64,000 nt of DNA, taken from Anaerocolumna xylanovorans DSM 12503 (GTDB lineage: Bacteria; Bacillota; Clostridia; Lachnospirales; Lachnospiraceae). The position numbers and the translations under genes were made by a program. The stretch covers positions 1 through 64,000 of the forward strand of contig NZ_FRFD01000007.1 in assembly GCF_900143645.1 (NCBI RefSeq), read 5' to 3'. A model generated the notes under the pieces. The model searched no databases. It saw only the letters and a list, made by a program, of their open reading frames with translations, and was not told the DNA's origin. Positions 51,009-59,416 of the stretch are shown here, piece after piece (position 1 is the first letter of the stretch; each line of letters starts with the position of its first letter).

Positions 51009-51192
51009 TCTCAATATATTATTTTTTATTCTATAAGTATAATAGTAAGAATTACCTATTACCAATTATATTATATCCATATTTCATTGATTAGCAAGTA
51101 TTTTTCGCAAGATTTGTCATTCTTAGTCAAATTATGTTTCATTTTAGTCTCCATTGTAACTAAAACTTTAGTCAGTTTATTTTCTATAAGGA
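51009..51192. other. AT-rich promoter region of the riboswitch with repeated TTAGTC boxes
   Basis: A minus-strand TTGGTA and TTATAC pair (17-base spacer, about 51034-51062) may be the promoter of the riboswitch transcript. Three plus-strand TTAGTC boxes start at 51123, 51144 and 51168, spaced about two helical turns, and one belongs to the palindrome ACTAAA-AC-TTTAGT (51159-51172). They could bind a regulator. Confidence 0.35.
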
Positions 51193-51231
51193 AAGCCCAT
51201 AAGCAGATTTCATTTGGCTGCATATGAGCTT
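51193..51231 (-). terminator. Probable terminator at the end of the flagellar/chemotaxis operon
   Basis: A 14-bp imperfect stem (51193-51206 with 51218-51231, one mismatch and one G-T pair, loop 11), followed by TTTCCTTAT. The T tract is weak. It lies 15 bases beyond the stop codon of the YceG-like gene. Confidence 0.55.
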
Positions 51232-51245
51232 AAGTTTATATTTTC

Positions 51246-51824
51246 TCATTTATCAATTATCAAATCTGTGATACTCTTATAGGAAGCATAGGTTTCTAAT
51301 TGAAACTTACCGATTTTTATATTCTTGGTATAATTATTTATCACCAAATACTGGTTAAATGCATCGGAATCTTCTACAATCCCTTTATCCCTTAATAACC
51401 TTGCCACCTGCTCTGACGTCATCCCTGTTGTTATATCAATTTCAATGGGCTTATTAGAAGCTAAAGCCTCTTTACCATCACCAGTTGGTTCTTTGCTATC
51501 CTCTGCTTTACCTGTATCAACAGTCCCTTCTTTTTCTTTTGAATCCTGCGTATTATCCTCTTTTGGGTTCTCTGTTGGTGTTACCGTATCTGTTGGCGTG
51601 TCTGTTGGCGTTACTGTGTCTGTTGGCGTTACCGTCGGAGTAGCAAGTAAATCGTTTAAAGGATCTGCAGATGTGCTTTCCACCATTCCCAGTTCTTTTG
51701 CTCGCTCCCTGATCTGGGCATCTGAAAGTTTCTTATCCTGAAACACATGAAATGCTACAGACAGCACAACAGCCGTAAAAAGTATTCCGACACCTATTCC
51801 TCTGATATAATATTTTAAATTCAT
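51246..51824 (-). CDS. Membrane protein with YceG (MltG)-like N-terminal domain
   Basis: About 192 residues. One membrane segment (GIGVGILFTAVVLSVAFHVF, about 9-28) is followed by a long Thr/Pro/Asp repeat linker (TVTPTDT repeats) and a C-terminal domain with EIDITTGMTSEQVARLLRDK and YTKNIKIGKFQLET. The latter resembles the LysM-like entrance domain of MltG endolytic transglycosylases, without the catalytic domain. It may recognise cell wall near the flagellum. The ATG at 51824 is preceded by GGGAG belonging to a two-hairpin element. Confidence 0.75.
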   Translation of the reverse strand: MNLKYYIRGIGVGILFTAVVLSVAFHVFQDKKLSDAQIRERAKELGMVESTSADPLNDLLATPTVTPTDTVTPTDTPTDTVTPTENPKEDNTQDSKEKEGTVDTGKAEDSKEPTGDGKEALASNKPIEIDITTGMTSEQVARLLRDKGIVEDSDAFNQYLVINNYTKNIKIGKFQLETYASYKSITDLIIDK

Positions 51825-51831
51825 ATAATCT

Positions 51832-51899
51832 CCCATACATATCGCAAGTTTACTTGCGATACTTCCTAAATAAAGGGTGTGAAAGTCTTTCATTTCACC
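51832..51899 (-). repeat. Two-hairpin intergenic element, copy 5 (DUF6115-YceG-like spacer)
   Basis: Transcript order: a weaker GTGAAA/TTTCAC hairpin (51879-51898), a TTTATTTAGGAAG linker, then a 10-bp perfect stem (TATCGCAAGT and its complement, 51840-51861), and a TGTATGGGAG tail acting as Shine-Dalgarno. It is over 30 kb from the other copies, so the family is dispersed. Confidence 0.8.
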
Positions 51900-51922
51900 A
51901 ATCCTCTTCATTAAGAATAAAT

Positions 51923-52570
51923 TTACTGTTGCTTTGCGCTTTCTCTAAACAAATCAACTACCAGTTTTACTTCGCCCTGTCCTATCTCTAAGGTTTTTGA
52001 AATATCTACAATTGAAAAACCCTGTGAATACAACTCTAATATCTTCTGATTGGAATTGCCGCTGTGTTCTGCATTGTCTGCCGATTTTCCTGCATCCGGC
52101 ACATTCTTAGCACCAGCCGTATTCTTTTTCGTCGGTACGGCTTTATTATCTGCCGTTCTTAATAACGCCGCATTTTCTTCCATCAACTTTTTCTGCCTGT
52201 CTGCATTTTTCATGAGACCCTTAAACTCTTCTTCTTTTTCTCCAAGCATTTTATAAAGAAATACAACTTCTTCATGATTATGCTTAATTTTTTCTAATAT
52301 CTGCTCGGAAAAATCATGCACTGCTATAATTTTCTCGTTTGACAGCTGGTTTAACTGATTCTCTGCCTTAAATATATAGCCTTCTGCCGTTTCCTGGCAT
52401 GTTTCGTCAAATCTTTGTTTTAATTCCTTGCTTAAATCAGCCATACTCTGATCAAGTACAGTATCCAGAACAAATTCGCCGCTCTTTTTATCTGTTTTAT
52501 CCACCATAAAACAGCTGACTATTATAATCGCAATTCCCAGTATAATAAGGATGATTGCTATAGCTTCCAT
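51923..52570 (-). CDS. DUF6115 membrane protein with HTH-like C-terminus
   Basis: 215 residues. An N-terminal membrane segment (IAIILIILGIAIIIVSCFMV) is followed by a coiled-coil region (about 45-135), a low-complexity linker, and a C-terminal helix-turn-helix-like motif (ILELYSQGFSIVDISKTLEIGQGEVKLVVDLF). Lachnospiraceae flagellar loci often hold such a gene. Its function is unknown; the HTH may mediate protein contacts rather than DNA binding, given the membrane anchor. Confidence 0.7.
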   Translation of the reverse strand: MEAIAIILIILGIAIIIVSCFMVDKTDKKSGEFVLDTVLDQSMADLSKELKQRFDETCQETAEGYIFKAENQLNQLSNEKIIAVHDFSEQILEKIKHNHEEVVFLYKMLGEKEEEFKGLMKNADRQKKLMEENAALLRTADNKAVPTKKNTAGAKNVPDAGKSADNAEHSGNSNQKILELYSQGFSIVDISKTLEIGQGEVKLVVDLFRESAKQQ

Positions 52571-52611
52571 AGTATATCCTCCAGATAGAATATGATATCT
52601 TTATCTGCCGC

Positions 52612-52926
52612 TTATATCCTGATATCAATAGAACCGGCTTTCATCTTTTGCGGTTTTTCCTTCGATTCTTCTTCTTTTTTCTTTTTCTTTGAGTTTGATC
52701 CCGCGTAACTGTTATTTCCCTTTTCCTTGGCATCATAACGGTATTCCCGGTTATCACCCTTAGCCGTCTTAACCGCCTGCTGACTGTTATGCTCTACCTC
52801 CTGATTCAGCTTATTATGTATCAATATCTGATCATTCATAGGCTTTTGGCTTTCATGGTGCTTATAGTTTGAAACCTCCTGTGACTTAGGTGCCATTGTT
52901 GCGATTTCAATTGGTGTTATAGGCAT
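52612..52926 (-). CDS. Small hydrophilic protein of the flagellar operon
   Basis: About 104 residues, rich in Lys, Glu, Asn and Gln, predicted disordered in the middle, with a KKKKKEEESKEKPQKMK stretch near the C-terminus. I recognise no family. AAAGGAGG precedes the ATG at 52926. It lies 13 bases after fapA and may be a partner of its neighbours. Confidence 0.65.
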   Translation of the reverse strand: MPITPIEIATMAPKSQEVSNYKHHESQKPMNDQILIHNKLNQEVEHNSQQAVKTAKGDNREYRYDAKEKGNNSYAGSNSKKKKKEEESKEKPQKMKAGSIDIRI

Positions 52927-52939
52927 AATACTACCTCCT

Positions 52940-54544
52940 TTATAATCCAATTACTTTGATATCCGCCCTGTCCCTGATAAATTTTGAGTAATGGGTTTCT
53001 GACTTTATGTAATAATTTACATTGGATATTACAATTTTTACGCCTGGATAGGCAATATTTTCAACCTTTATCCACCCTCCGTCACTGTTGCCGATCTCTG
53101 CCCGATACTGTTCAAACTGATTCTGACAATCTTTAAGCTCTTTCCTTAACATGATACAGTTATTTGTTGCAATCCTTATATACTCTAATTTTTCCGGTGA
53201 TAAAATTTCTCCCATACTCATTTTTCTCTTGTAAGTATCTATAATCGGAAGTAATTTATCAAGACCTGCTTCAATTGTGGTTATCCGTTTTTGAATACCT
53301 CTGTAATCTTCTACTTTCTTAGGATCTATTCCAACTTCCAAAAGCGTATAAATCCCCATTGTAGAGCCTGCCGTTTTAACCGTAATAGAATTTCCCGACA
53401 CGATTTCACCGCCGGCTATAAAGCCTTTTTTACCGCCAACTGTAATGTCTCCCCTGGCAGATACGGTGCTGTGCAAAATAGCTTCCGTAGTAATATATCC
53501 ACCTGCTTTTACCACAGCATTTTCTATAAACTTGCTGATAATATTACTTTCTGCTTCCATTATCCCCTTGTTCATGCCCTGCATGCCCCGCTTTAATACA
53601 ATCTGCCCTCCTGCATAAAGTTTAGCACCTTCTACAACTCCATCAACAATAATATCTCCTCTTGCACGGATAGAATACCCGGATGTAACATTCCCCTTCA
53701 CCGTAACATTTCCCTCGTATTCAATATCGCCGGTAGAAGAATCAACATCCGCAAGCACTTCAAAAGTATTGGAAACAAATACTTTATCATTTACCAAATC
53801 AGCATGACCGCTGACATCTGAAAACATCTTAAACCCATCATCCGATAAGTGAATATCTCTGCTATGCTTTAATACTTTTCTCATTACCTTTTTGGGCAGT
53901 ATACTTCCTCCCATTACGTCCATACCGGGTTTTCCATTGACCTCCGGAATTAATTCTGCCAGCAAATCCCCTTTATTAATTGAACTGATCATATCAAGCT
54001 GATGAAAATCAACTGTTCCGTCTTCTTTCTTCTTTGGCTTTAAGGTCTTGTCCGTGTTGAAGTAATAGATGATTTCTGCATCTTTTCCTTCCACCGACTT
54101 TACCCCTCTGGCCAATATTATTTCTTCATTGTATATCGGACTTTTTATAAGATCATTGATGGTATCTTCAATAATGCCATATCTTACTCCGGCACTCCTT
54201 AACACATCAACTATATCATTCTTCGTCAATCTCCTGCCTCCTGCAGAAGGCGGATAAAAGGTACCTTCCGCATACATCTTATCCATTGATATATCTATCT
54301 CTAACATCTCATTAACATTCGGCATCTGTGCTATTGTAAGCTTATACTCAACCGGCTTTTCTTTGGATATAGCCAACGCTCTTGCAAGAGCATTTACGTC
54401 ATAATCATATATCTTGATCTTACTCAAATACTTTGACAGGGCATCAAATTCCAATGGCTTACCGCCTTCTTTGCCAGGAATCAGCCTGACATAAGTACCA
54501 TCTGTTTTCATATCAAGTTGAAAATAACCATTCCTATTATCCAT
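52940..54544 (-). CDS. FapA-family (DUF342) protein
   Basis: 534 residues. An N-terminal region (about 1-170), a right-handed beta-helix-like central domain (about 170-420) with repeated hydrophobic strands (IEYEGNVTVKGNVTSGYSIRARGDIIVDGVVEGAKLYAG), and a C-terminal coiled coil (about 420-500). The DUF342 domain occurs in flagellar and cell-shape loci of Firmicutes. It may serve a structural role at the membrane or in signal handling; the function is not firmly known. It lies between fliA and a small hydrophilic gene. Confidence 0.85.
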   Translation of the reverse strand: MDNRNGYFQLDMKTDGTYVRLIPGKEGGKPLEFDALSKYLSKIKIYDYDVNALARALAISKEKPVEYKLTIAQMPNVNEMLEIDISMDKMYAEGTFYPPSAGGRRLTKNDIVDVLRSAGVRYGIIEDTINDLIKSPIYNEEIILARGVKSVEGKDAEIIYYFNTDKTLKPKKKEDGTVDFHQLDMISSINKGDLLAELIPEVNGKPGMDVMGGSILPKKVMRKVLKHSRDIHLSDDGFKMFSDVSGHADLVNDKVFVSNTFEVLADVDSSTGDIEYEGNVTVKGNVTSGYSIRARGDIIVDGVVEGAKLYAGGQIVLKRGMQGMNKGIMEAESNIISKFIENAVVKAGGYITTEAILHSTVSARGDITVGGKKGFIAGGEIVSGNSITVKTAGSTMGIYTLLEVGIDPKKVEDYRGIQKRITTIEAGLDKLLPIIDTYKRKMSMGEILSPEKLEYIRIATNNCIMLRKELKDCQNQFEQYRAEIGNSDGGWIKVENIAYPGVKIVISNVNYYIKSETHYSKFIRDRADIKVIGL

Positions 54545-54558
54545 ACTCTTCTCCCTTA

Positions 54559-55326
54559 TTATATGGTAAACAATAATTCTATATTACTTCCCAATTTCTG
54601 CCTCATCTTTTGCAATGCTTTCGTATGCAGCTGTGAAATCCTGGATTCCGATACTTCCAGTACATTACTGATTTCTTTCAATGTAAGCTCTTCATAATAA
54701 TATAGAATGATAACTTTTTTTTCCTTTTCTGTCAGAATGTTAAGAGTGTCTGTTAATATTGTTTTCAATTCATTTCTTTCTGTAATCTGCTCCGGAGTTT
54801 CGTAATGCGAGCCTAAATTAGATTCAACGCTTCCTTCACTGCCCTGCTCTAAATATTCATCCAGAGAAAACAAATTCGATATATTCGTTTGATTCTGCCA
54901 AAGCTCATATTCTTTTAAAGACAGCTCAAGTTCTTTGGCCATCTCCTCATCTGTAGCGCTGCGTCCTAACTGGCTTTCCAGCTTCTGATAAGCAATATCC
55001 AGCTTTCGTTGTTTTTGTCTTAAGGTTCTTGGTATCCAATCCATTTTACGTATTTCATCCAGAATGGCCCCTCTGATTCGAAAACTTGCATAGGTTTCAA
55101 ATTTAACGCCCTTTGTGTAGTCAAACTTGTCTACTGCATCAATAAGTCCAAATATTCCGTATCCCACCAGATCCTCATATTCAACATTGTACCCCAAATA
55201 CATACTAAGTCTTCCAGCCACGACCTTCACTAATCCAGCGTATTCTGTTATAAGTTTTTCCCGTCCTTCCGGAGATTTGTGTTTACTGTAATCCTCCCAA
55301 ATTTTGGCCTTATACTCTGCATTCAT
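54559..55326 (-). CDS. fliA: RNA polymerase sigma factor FliA/SigD (flagellar sigma-28)
   Basis: 255 residues. Region 2 is KVVAGRLSMYLGYNVEYEDLVGYGIFGLIDAVDKFDYTKGVKFETYASFRIRGAILDEIR, and regions 3-4 end LKEISNVLEVSESRISQLHTKALQKMRQKL. It directs transcription of late flagellar and chemotaxis genes. ATG 55326 has GGGGG 7 bases upstream; a TTG one codon earlier is also in frame. The gene lies within the chemotaxis operon as in Bacillus (sigD). No FlgM gene is in the window. Confidence 0.94.
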   Translation of the reverse strand: MNAEYKAKIWEDYSKHKSPEGREKLITEYAGLVKVVAGRLSMYLGYNVEYEDLVGYGIFGLIDAVDKFDYTKGVKFETYASFRIRGAILDEIRKMDWIPRTLRQKQRKLDIAYQKLESQLGRSATDEEMAKELELSLKEYELWQNQTNISNLFSLDEYLEQGSEGSVESNLGSHYETPEQITERNELKTILTDTLNILTEKEKKVIILYYYEELTLKEISNVLEVSESRISQLHTKALQKMRQKLGSNIELLFTI

Positions 55327-55417
55327 CAATGTACCCCCAAATTTTGAAAATCTTAGCCTCCCTGCTTTATTTTCATCAAATTCCGAATAAAATATGTCTT
55401 ACGGTATGTATTCATTC

Positions 55418-55675
55418 CTAATCTATCTGTGTATTTTCTTTGTCTTCCTCATTCTTCTCGGACATATCATTTTCCGGTACCTTATCCACTGCTTTCGTAG
55501 CTGTAAACTTCCTTATTACAGCTGCTGCTATTTTTCCAATTATAAAAAAGCAAATCAGAACCACCAACAGTCTTTCAAGACTTGTTAACATTTCTTCGTG
55601 ATTAACAAGATTTATTACGCTCATAACCACACCCGCTATAAGCATTACAGCAGGTGCTATATACCTGTCTCTCAT
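55418..55675 (-). CDS. Small two-segment membrane protein between fliA and cheD
   Basis: 85 residues. Two predicted membrane segments (PAVMLIAGVVMSVINLV, about 8-24; LLVVLICFFIIGKIAAAVI, about 36-54) with a basic then acidic C-terminus (KNEEDKENTQID). I recognise no family. It lies in the same direction within the operon, after cheD. Confidence 0.65.
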   Translation of the reverse strand: MRDRYIAPAVMLIAGVVMSVINLVNHEEMLTSLERLLVVLICFFIIGKIAAAVIRKFTATKAVDKVPENDMSEKNEEDKENTQID

Positions 55676-55743
55676 ATAACCTCTTTCTGGGACTACAATT
55701 GCTGTCCAGCTGCTCCCCAGGGTATCTCTTTTACTTATCTTTA

Positions 55744-56229
55744 TTACATTATTTTCAATGGCTTTCCTACTGATTTTACATAGAGTTCACCGGTCCCGGC
55801 ATAGAACTCTATGGTTCTGCCGTAATTTAGACCGGTATCCTCTGCAATTATCCTAATTCCAAGAGAAGCCAGTTTAGCTTTACTTGCCTCTACATTTCTT
55901 TCTCCAATACGAAGCATATCATTATTGGAGCTAAAAGCAAACATTTGGGCTCCTCCTGCAATCTTTGCTATCAAGCGGTTTCTATTTGCCCCTGCCAAAA
56001 CCATTTTTTCAATCAAGGCATCCACGCCCGTATCTGCAAATTTGGCAAAATTCTCATTGTTTTTAATCTTCGTGCTGTCCGGCAGCATAACATGTACCAT
56101 ACCCGCTGTTTTACTAACAGAATCATAAAGAGTTATTCCAACACAAGAACCAAGTCCCAAAGTCGTCAGTGCATCAGGTGAGCTGCATATATTCAAATCT
56201 GCCATTCCTACTTTAACCATTATGCCCAT
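55744..56229 (-). CDS. cheD: Chemoreceptor glutamine deamidase CheD
   Basis: 161 residues. Catalytic Cys in LGLGSCVGITLYDS (about residues 26-39), His in AGMVHVMLPDS, and Thr/Ser-containing IAKIAGGAQMF. CheD deamidates glutamines in receptors and stimulates CheC phosphatase. cheC lies 8 bases upstream, as in Bacillus. AGGTG lies 5 bases before the ATG. Confidence 0.95.
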   Translation of the reverse strand: MGIMVKVGMADLNICSSPDALTTLGLGSCVGITLYDSVSKTAGMVHVMLPDSTKIKNNENFAKFADTGVDALIEKMVLAGANRNRLIAKIAGGAQMFAFSSNNDMLRIGERNVEASKAKLASLGIRIIAEDTGLNYGRTIEFYAGTGELYVKSVGKPLKIM

Positions 56230-56237
56230 ATTATCAC

Positions 56238-56852
56238 CTATAATCCCAATGATCTTAAGATAACATCATATGATTCCAAAGTAGGTATCAATATAAAATA
56301 ACCGTTAACATCAGAGTCGTCTTTGGTAAATTGTGTTTCAATAATCAGGGCCTTATCACCTACTTTACCGAATTCAATAGCCGGCACACTTAAAATTGCT
56401 CCCGCCATATCAATAGACATATACGGTATGCTTGCATGAATCTTAATTCCAGTCAAGGTTGACAAAGAGGAAAGATATGCTCCTGCTATTATGTTTCCAA
56501 TCTCTCTAAGTGCGGAATATTCCATTTCTGTAAATTCTTCAATCGCCGTGGTTTTTCCCATAAGAATGTCTACTATCCGGCATGCAGAAGCCTGGTCCAT
56601 CATAAACATCATCATGCCATTGATTTCGCCCTCTAACGTTATCAGAATTCCTACAACAATCTCTTCGGCTCCGCCAAGCAAATCCGGTAATTCTTTTAGT
56701 TCAAGCAAATCTACCTTAGGAACATTCATATCAACCTTGCTGTTTATCATAGTTGACAAAGCCGTTGTAGCATTACCCGCTCCAATATTACCGATTTCTT
56801 TTAAAACATCAAATTGCATGTTGTCCATATTATCTAAATTAATATTTGGCAA
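56238..56852 (-). CDS. cheC: CheY-P phosphatase CheC
   Basis: 204 residues. The two pseudo-symmetric active-site helices are LKEIGNIGAGNATTALS (about 17-33) and LREIGNIIAGAYLSSLS (about 115-131), each with the E-x2-N pair. It dephosphorylates CheY-P and interacts with CheD. I prefer TTG 56852 because AAGGAG lies 8 bases before it; a GTG 9 bases earlier is too close. Confidence 0.93.
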   Translation of the reverse strand: MPNINLDNMDNMQFDVLKEIGNIGAGNATTALSTMINSKVDMNVPKVDLLELKELPDLLGGAEEIVVGILITLEGEINGMMMFMMDQASACRIVDILMGKTTAIEEFTEMEYSALREIGNIIAGAYLSSLSTLTGIKIHASIPYMSIDMAGAILSVPAIEFGKVGDKALIIETQFTKDDSDVNGYFILIPTLESYDVILRSLGL

Positions 56853-56864
56853 TGATAACACTCC

Positions 56865-57317
56865 TTAAACTATTTCTTTTTCTATAATGACCCCATTAAT
56901 ATTTAATAAAGATACCAAACTGTCATTATGTTTTCCGATTCCGGACAGATATCCGTTTTTATCTTCTACTGCACTATTGGTAACCTTTTCGATCATATTT
57001 TCATCCAAGGTCACTACTTCTTTTACTTCGTCCACAATCACACCTACGGCGGACTGGGAATCAAATTTTATGATAATAATTCTGGTAGCATTGCTTATCA
57101 CATCTTCTTCCAGTCCAAATTTCAGGCGGAGACTCATTACCGGTATAATTTCACCTCTTAAGTTTATAACTCCCTTAAAATAATGCTGTGCCCTTGGTAC
57201 TCTTGTTATATTCTGCACTCTTACAATATTATCAATATATTTAATATCAATACCATATTGCTCAATTCCGATTTTTACGACTATGTATTGTTTCCCTTCA
57301 TTTACTGCGTTTTCCAT
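56865..57317 (-). CDS. cheW: Chemotaxis coupling protein CheW
   Basis: 150 residues. A CheW-like domain with YIVVKIGIEQYGIDIKYIDNIVRVQNITRVPRA, GVINLRGEIIPVMSLRLKFGLE and GVIVDEVKEVVTLDENMIE. It links chemoreceptors to CheA. GAGGAGG precedes the start; ATG 57317 or 57320 are both possible. It lies 10 bases after cheA. Confidence 0.95.
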   Translation of the reverse strand: MENAVNEGKQYIVVKIGIEQYGIDIKYIDNIVRVQNITRVPRAQHYFKGVINLRGEIIPVMSLRLKFGLEEDVISNATRIIIIKFDSQSAVGVIVDEVKEVVTLDENMIEKVTNSAVEDKNGYLSGIGKHNDSLVSLLNINGVIIEKEIV

Positions 57318-57330
57318 CATGAAACCTCCT

Positions 57331-59415
57331 CTAGACCAGCGTATTTACATCAAGAATCAGGGCAACCTCACCGTCACCAAGAATGGTGGCTCCGCCGATG
57401 ATCTTATTGTTGTTTATAAACTTGCCAATTGACTTAATAACAATTTCCTGCTGTCCAATCAGATTATCCACAACCAATCCTGCCAGCCTGTCTCCCTTTG
57501 ATATGATTACTACAATGAGATTCTCCTGGTCCTCTTTCGCTCCCGGAACATCCAGTATTCTATTTAAACGAAGCAGAGGTATTACATTGCCTCTTAAATT
57601 TATTACTTCCTTTGAATGAACATATTTGATATCCGAAGCCAAAACGTCTTCAATGGTCTGAATGCTTCCAAGGGGTATCGCATATTTTTCAGCTCCAAGT
57701 TCAACCATAAGAGCCTGTATGATGGCAAGTGTAAGCGGTAAGCGGATAATAAAATTACTTCCGGCACCTAACTTTGTTTTTGCCTCAATATCACCACCCA
57801 GGGCTTCAATCTTTGTCTTAACAACATCAAGGCCTACACCTCTGCCGGATACATCAGTGATAATCTCTGCTGTAGAAAAGCTTGGTCTAAACAGTAAATC
57901 TATAACTTCCTTATCACTCATTACTTCAGCCTGTTCCAAAGTTATCGTTCCTTTTTCAACAGCCTTTTTCTTGACTTTTTCTACGTTGATGCCGGCACCG
58001 TCATCCCTTACTTCAATTACTACATTGTTACCATCCTGATAAGCATCAAGGAAAATAGAACCCATTTCCGGTTTGCCTTTTGCAAGACGCTCTTCATTGC
58101 TCTCCAAACCATGGTCAGCCGCATTACGCAATAAGTGCATGAGCGGATCCCCGATTTCATCAATAACGGTCCTGTCAAGCTCTGTTTCTTCACCTGTCAT
58201 ATAAAGTTCCATCTTTTTATTCAAAGACTTTGATAAATCCCTGATCATACGAGGAAAACGGTTAAGAACGCTCTCAATGGGCACCATTCTCACCTTCATG
58301 ACAGATTCGTGAAGATTGGTCGTTACTCTTTCAAGATATTCTATTTGTTCATTAAAACTGGACTCTGACTTTGTACCTTTTTCACTGATATTCATGGAAA
58401 CGAGGCCATTCTTTGCAATAATCAGCTCACTTACGAGATTCATAAGCACATCCAGTTTTTCAATATCAACACGGACAGAACGGTTTACTACCGGTTTTGA
58501 TGACTGCTGTTTGGCACTGCTCTGTGCCACAGCCTTATTTTGGATGTTACCCCGCAGTTCGACTTCCTCTGTATGAACAGCTTCTCCCTTTTCTTCGGGT
58601 ACTTCGTCTGCACTTACGCTTATCTCTTCTACATACACTTCTTTAATTTCTGAAACATTCAAAATTGTTTTTTTAACTTTTTCAATATCGTCCTTCGTCA
58701 GCAATACCACACTAAAATCCAAATCAAACTTCTCATCTTCAATATCCTGCACTTCGGGTTTTGACTTAATTACATCGCCCATACTTTCCAATGCTTTAAA
58801 TACCAAAAATGCTCTTGCTGCCTTCAGAATACAGTATTCCTGTATATAAACTGTTACCCCAAAAGCATGAATGTCCATCTTTTGCGCTTTTACGATTGCA
58901 TTTCTTTCGTAATCAGCAAGGGGCAGTTCCTTATATTTATTCCCGGCAGCGCCTGCCGTATCTGCAGCAGCCGTACCACCTGCTGCCTGAACTGTTCCTT
59001 TTGCCTCTTCTTTCTTAACTTCTTTTCCCAAGCCAATATTTAGAATATTGTTAAGCTGTTCTATGATATCTTCATAATCTTCCGTTCCTTCATCAGCACT
59101 TGCCTGTATGTTGCTTAGGTAGCCTTCTAAAGCATCCAATCCTTTAAACAATACATCCACTAATTCAGCAGTAACACCCATCTTACCATTACGGATTTCC
59201 GAAAAAACATTCTCCATGTCATGGGTCAACCGCTGCATCCTCTTAAATCCCATTGTTCCTGCCATACCTTTTAAGGAATGGGCGGCTCTGAAAATCTCAT
59301 TAATTGTTTCACTGTTTTCGGGTTCTGTTTCCAATATTAATAACTGTTGGTTTAAACTCTGCAAATGTTCCTTGGTTTCATCAATAAAAATATCCAGATA
59401 TTGACTAACATCCAT
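57331..59415 (-). CDS. cheA: Chemotaxis histidine kinase CheA
   Basis: About 694 residues. P1 HPt domain with phosphoacceptor His in RAAHSLKGMAGTMGF (about 44-58); P2 CheY-binding domain (about 175-280); P3 dimerisation; P4 kinase with LMHLLRNAADHGLESNEER (N-box) and VRDDGAGINVEKV (G1); P5 CheW-like (LVELGAEKYAIPLGSI, NLRGNVIPLLRLNRIL). It phosphorylates CheY and CheB. ATG 59415 begins one base after the cheB stop codon. Confidence 0.96.
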   Translation of the reverse strand: MDVSQYLDIFIDETKEHLQSLNQQLLILETEPENSETINEIFRAAHSLKGMAGTMGFKRMQRLTHDMENVFSEIRNGKMGVTAELVDVLFKGLDALEGYLSNIQASADEGTEDYEDIIEQLNNILNIGLGKEVKKEEAKGTVQAAGGTAAADTAGAAGNKYKELPLADYERNAIVKAQKMDIHAFGVTVYIQEYCILKAARAFLVFKALESMGDVIKSKPEVQDIEDEKFDLDFSVVLLTKDDIEKVKKTILNVSEIKEVYVEEISVSADEVPEEKGEAVHTEEVELRGNIQNKAVAQSSAKQQSSKPVVNRSVRVDIEKLDVLMNLVSELIIAKNGLVSMNISEKGTKSESSFNEQIEYLERVTTNLHESVMKVRMVPIESVLNRFPRMIRDLSKSLNKKMELYMTGEETELDRTVIDEIGDPLMHLLRNAADHGLESNEERLAKGKPEMGSIFLDAYQDGNNVVIEVRDDGAGINVEKVKKKAVEKGTITLEQAEVMSDKEVIDLLFRPSFSTAEIITDVSGRGVGLDVVKTKIEALGGDIEAKTKLGAGSNFIIRLPLTLAIIQALMVELGAEKYAIPLGSIQTIEDVLASDIKYVHSKEVINLRGNVIPLLRLNRILDVPGAKEDQENLIVVIISKGDRLAGLVVDNLIGQQEIVIKSIGKFINNNKIIGGATILGDGEVALILDVNTLV

Positions 59416-59416
59416 C

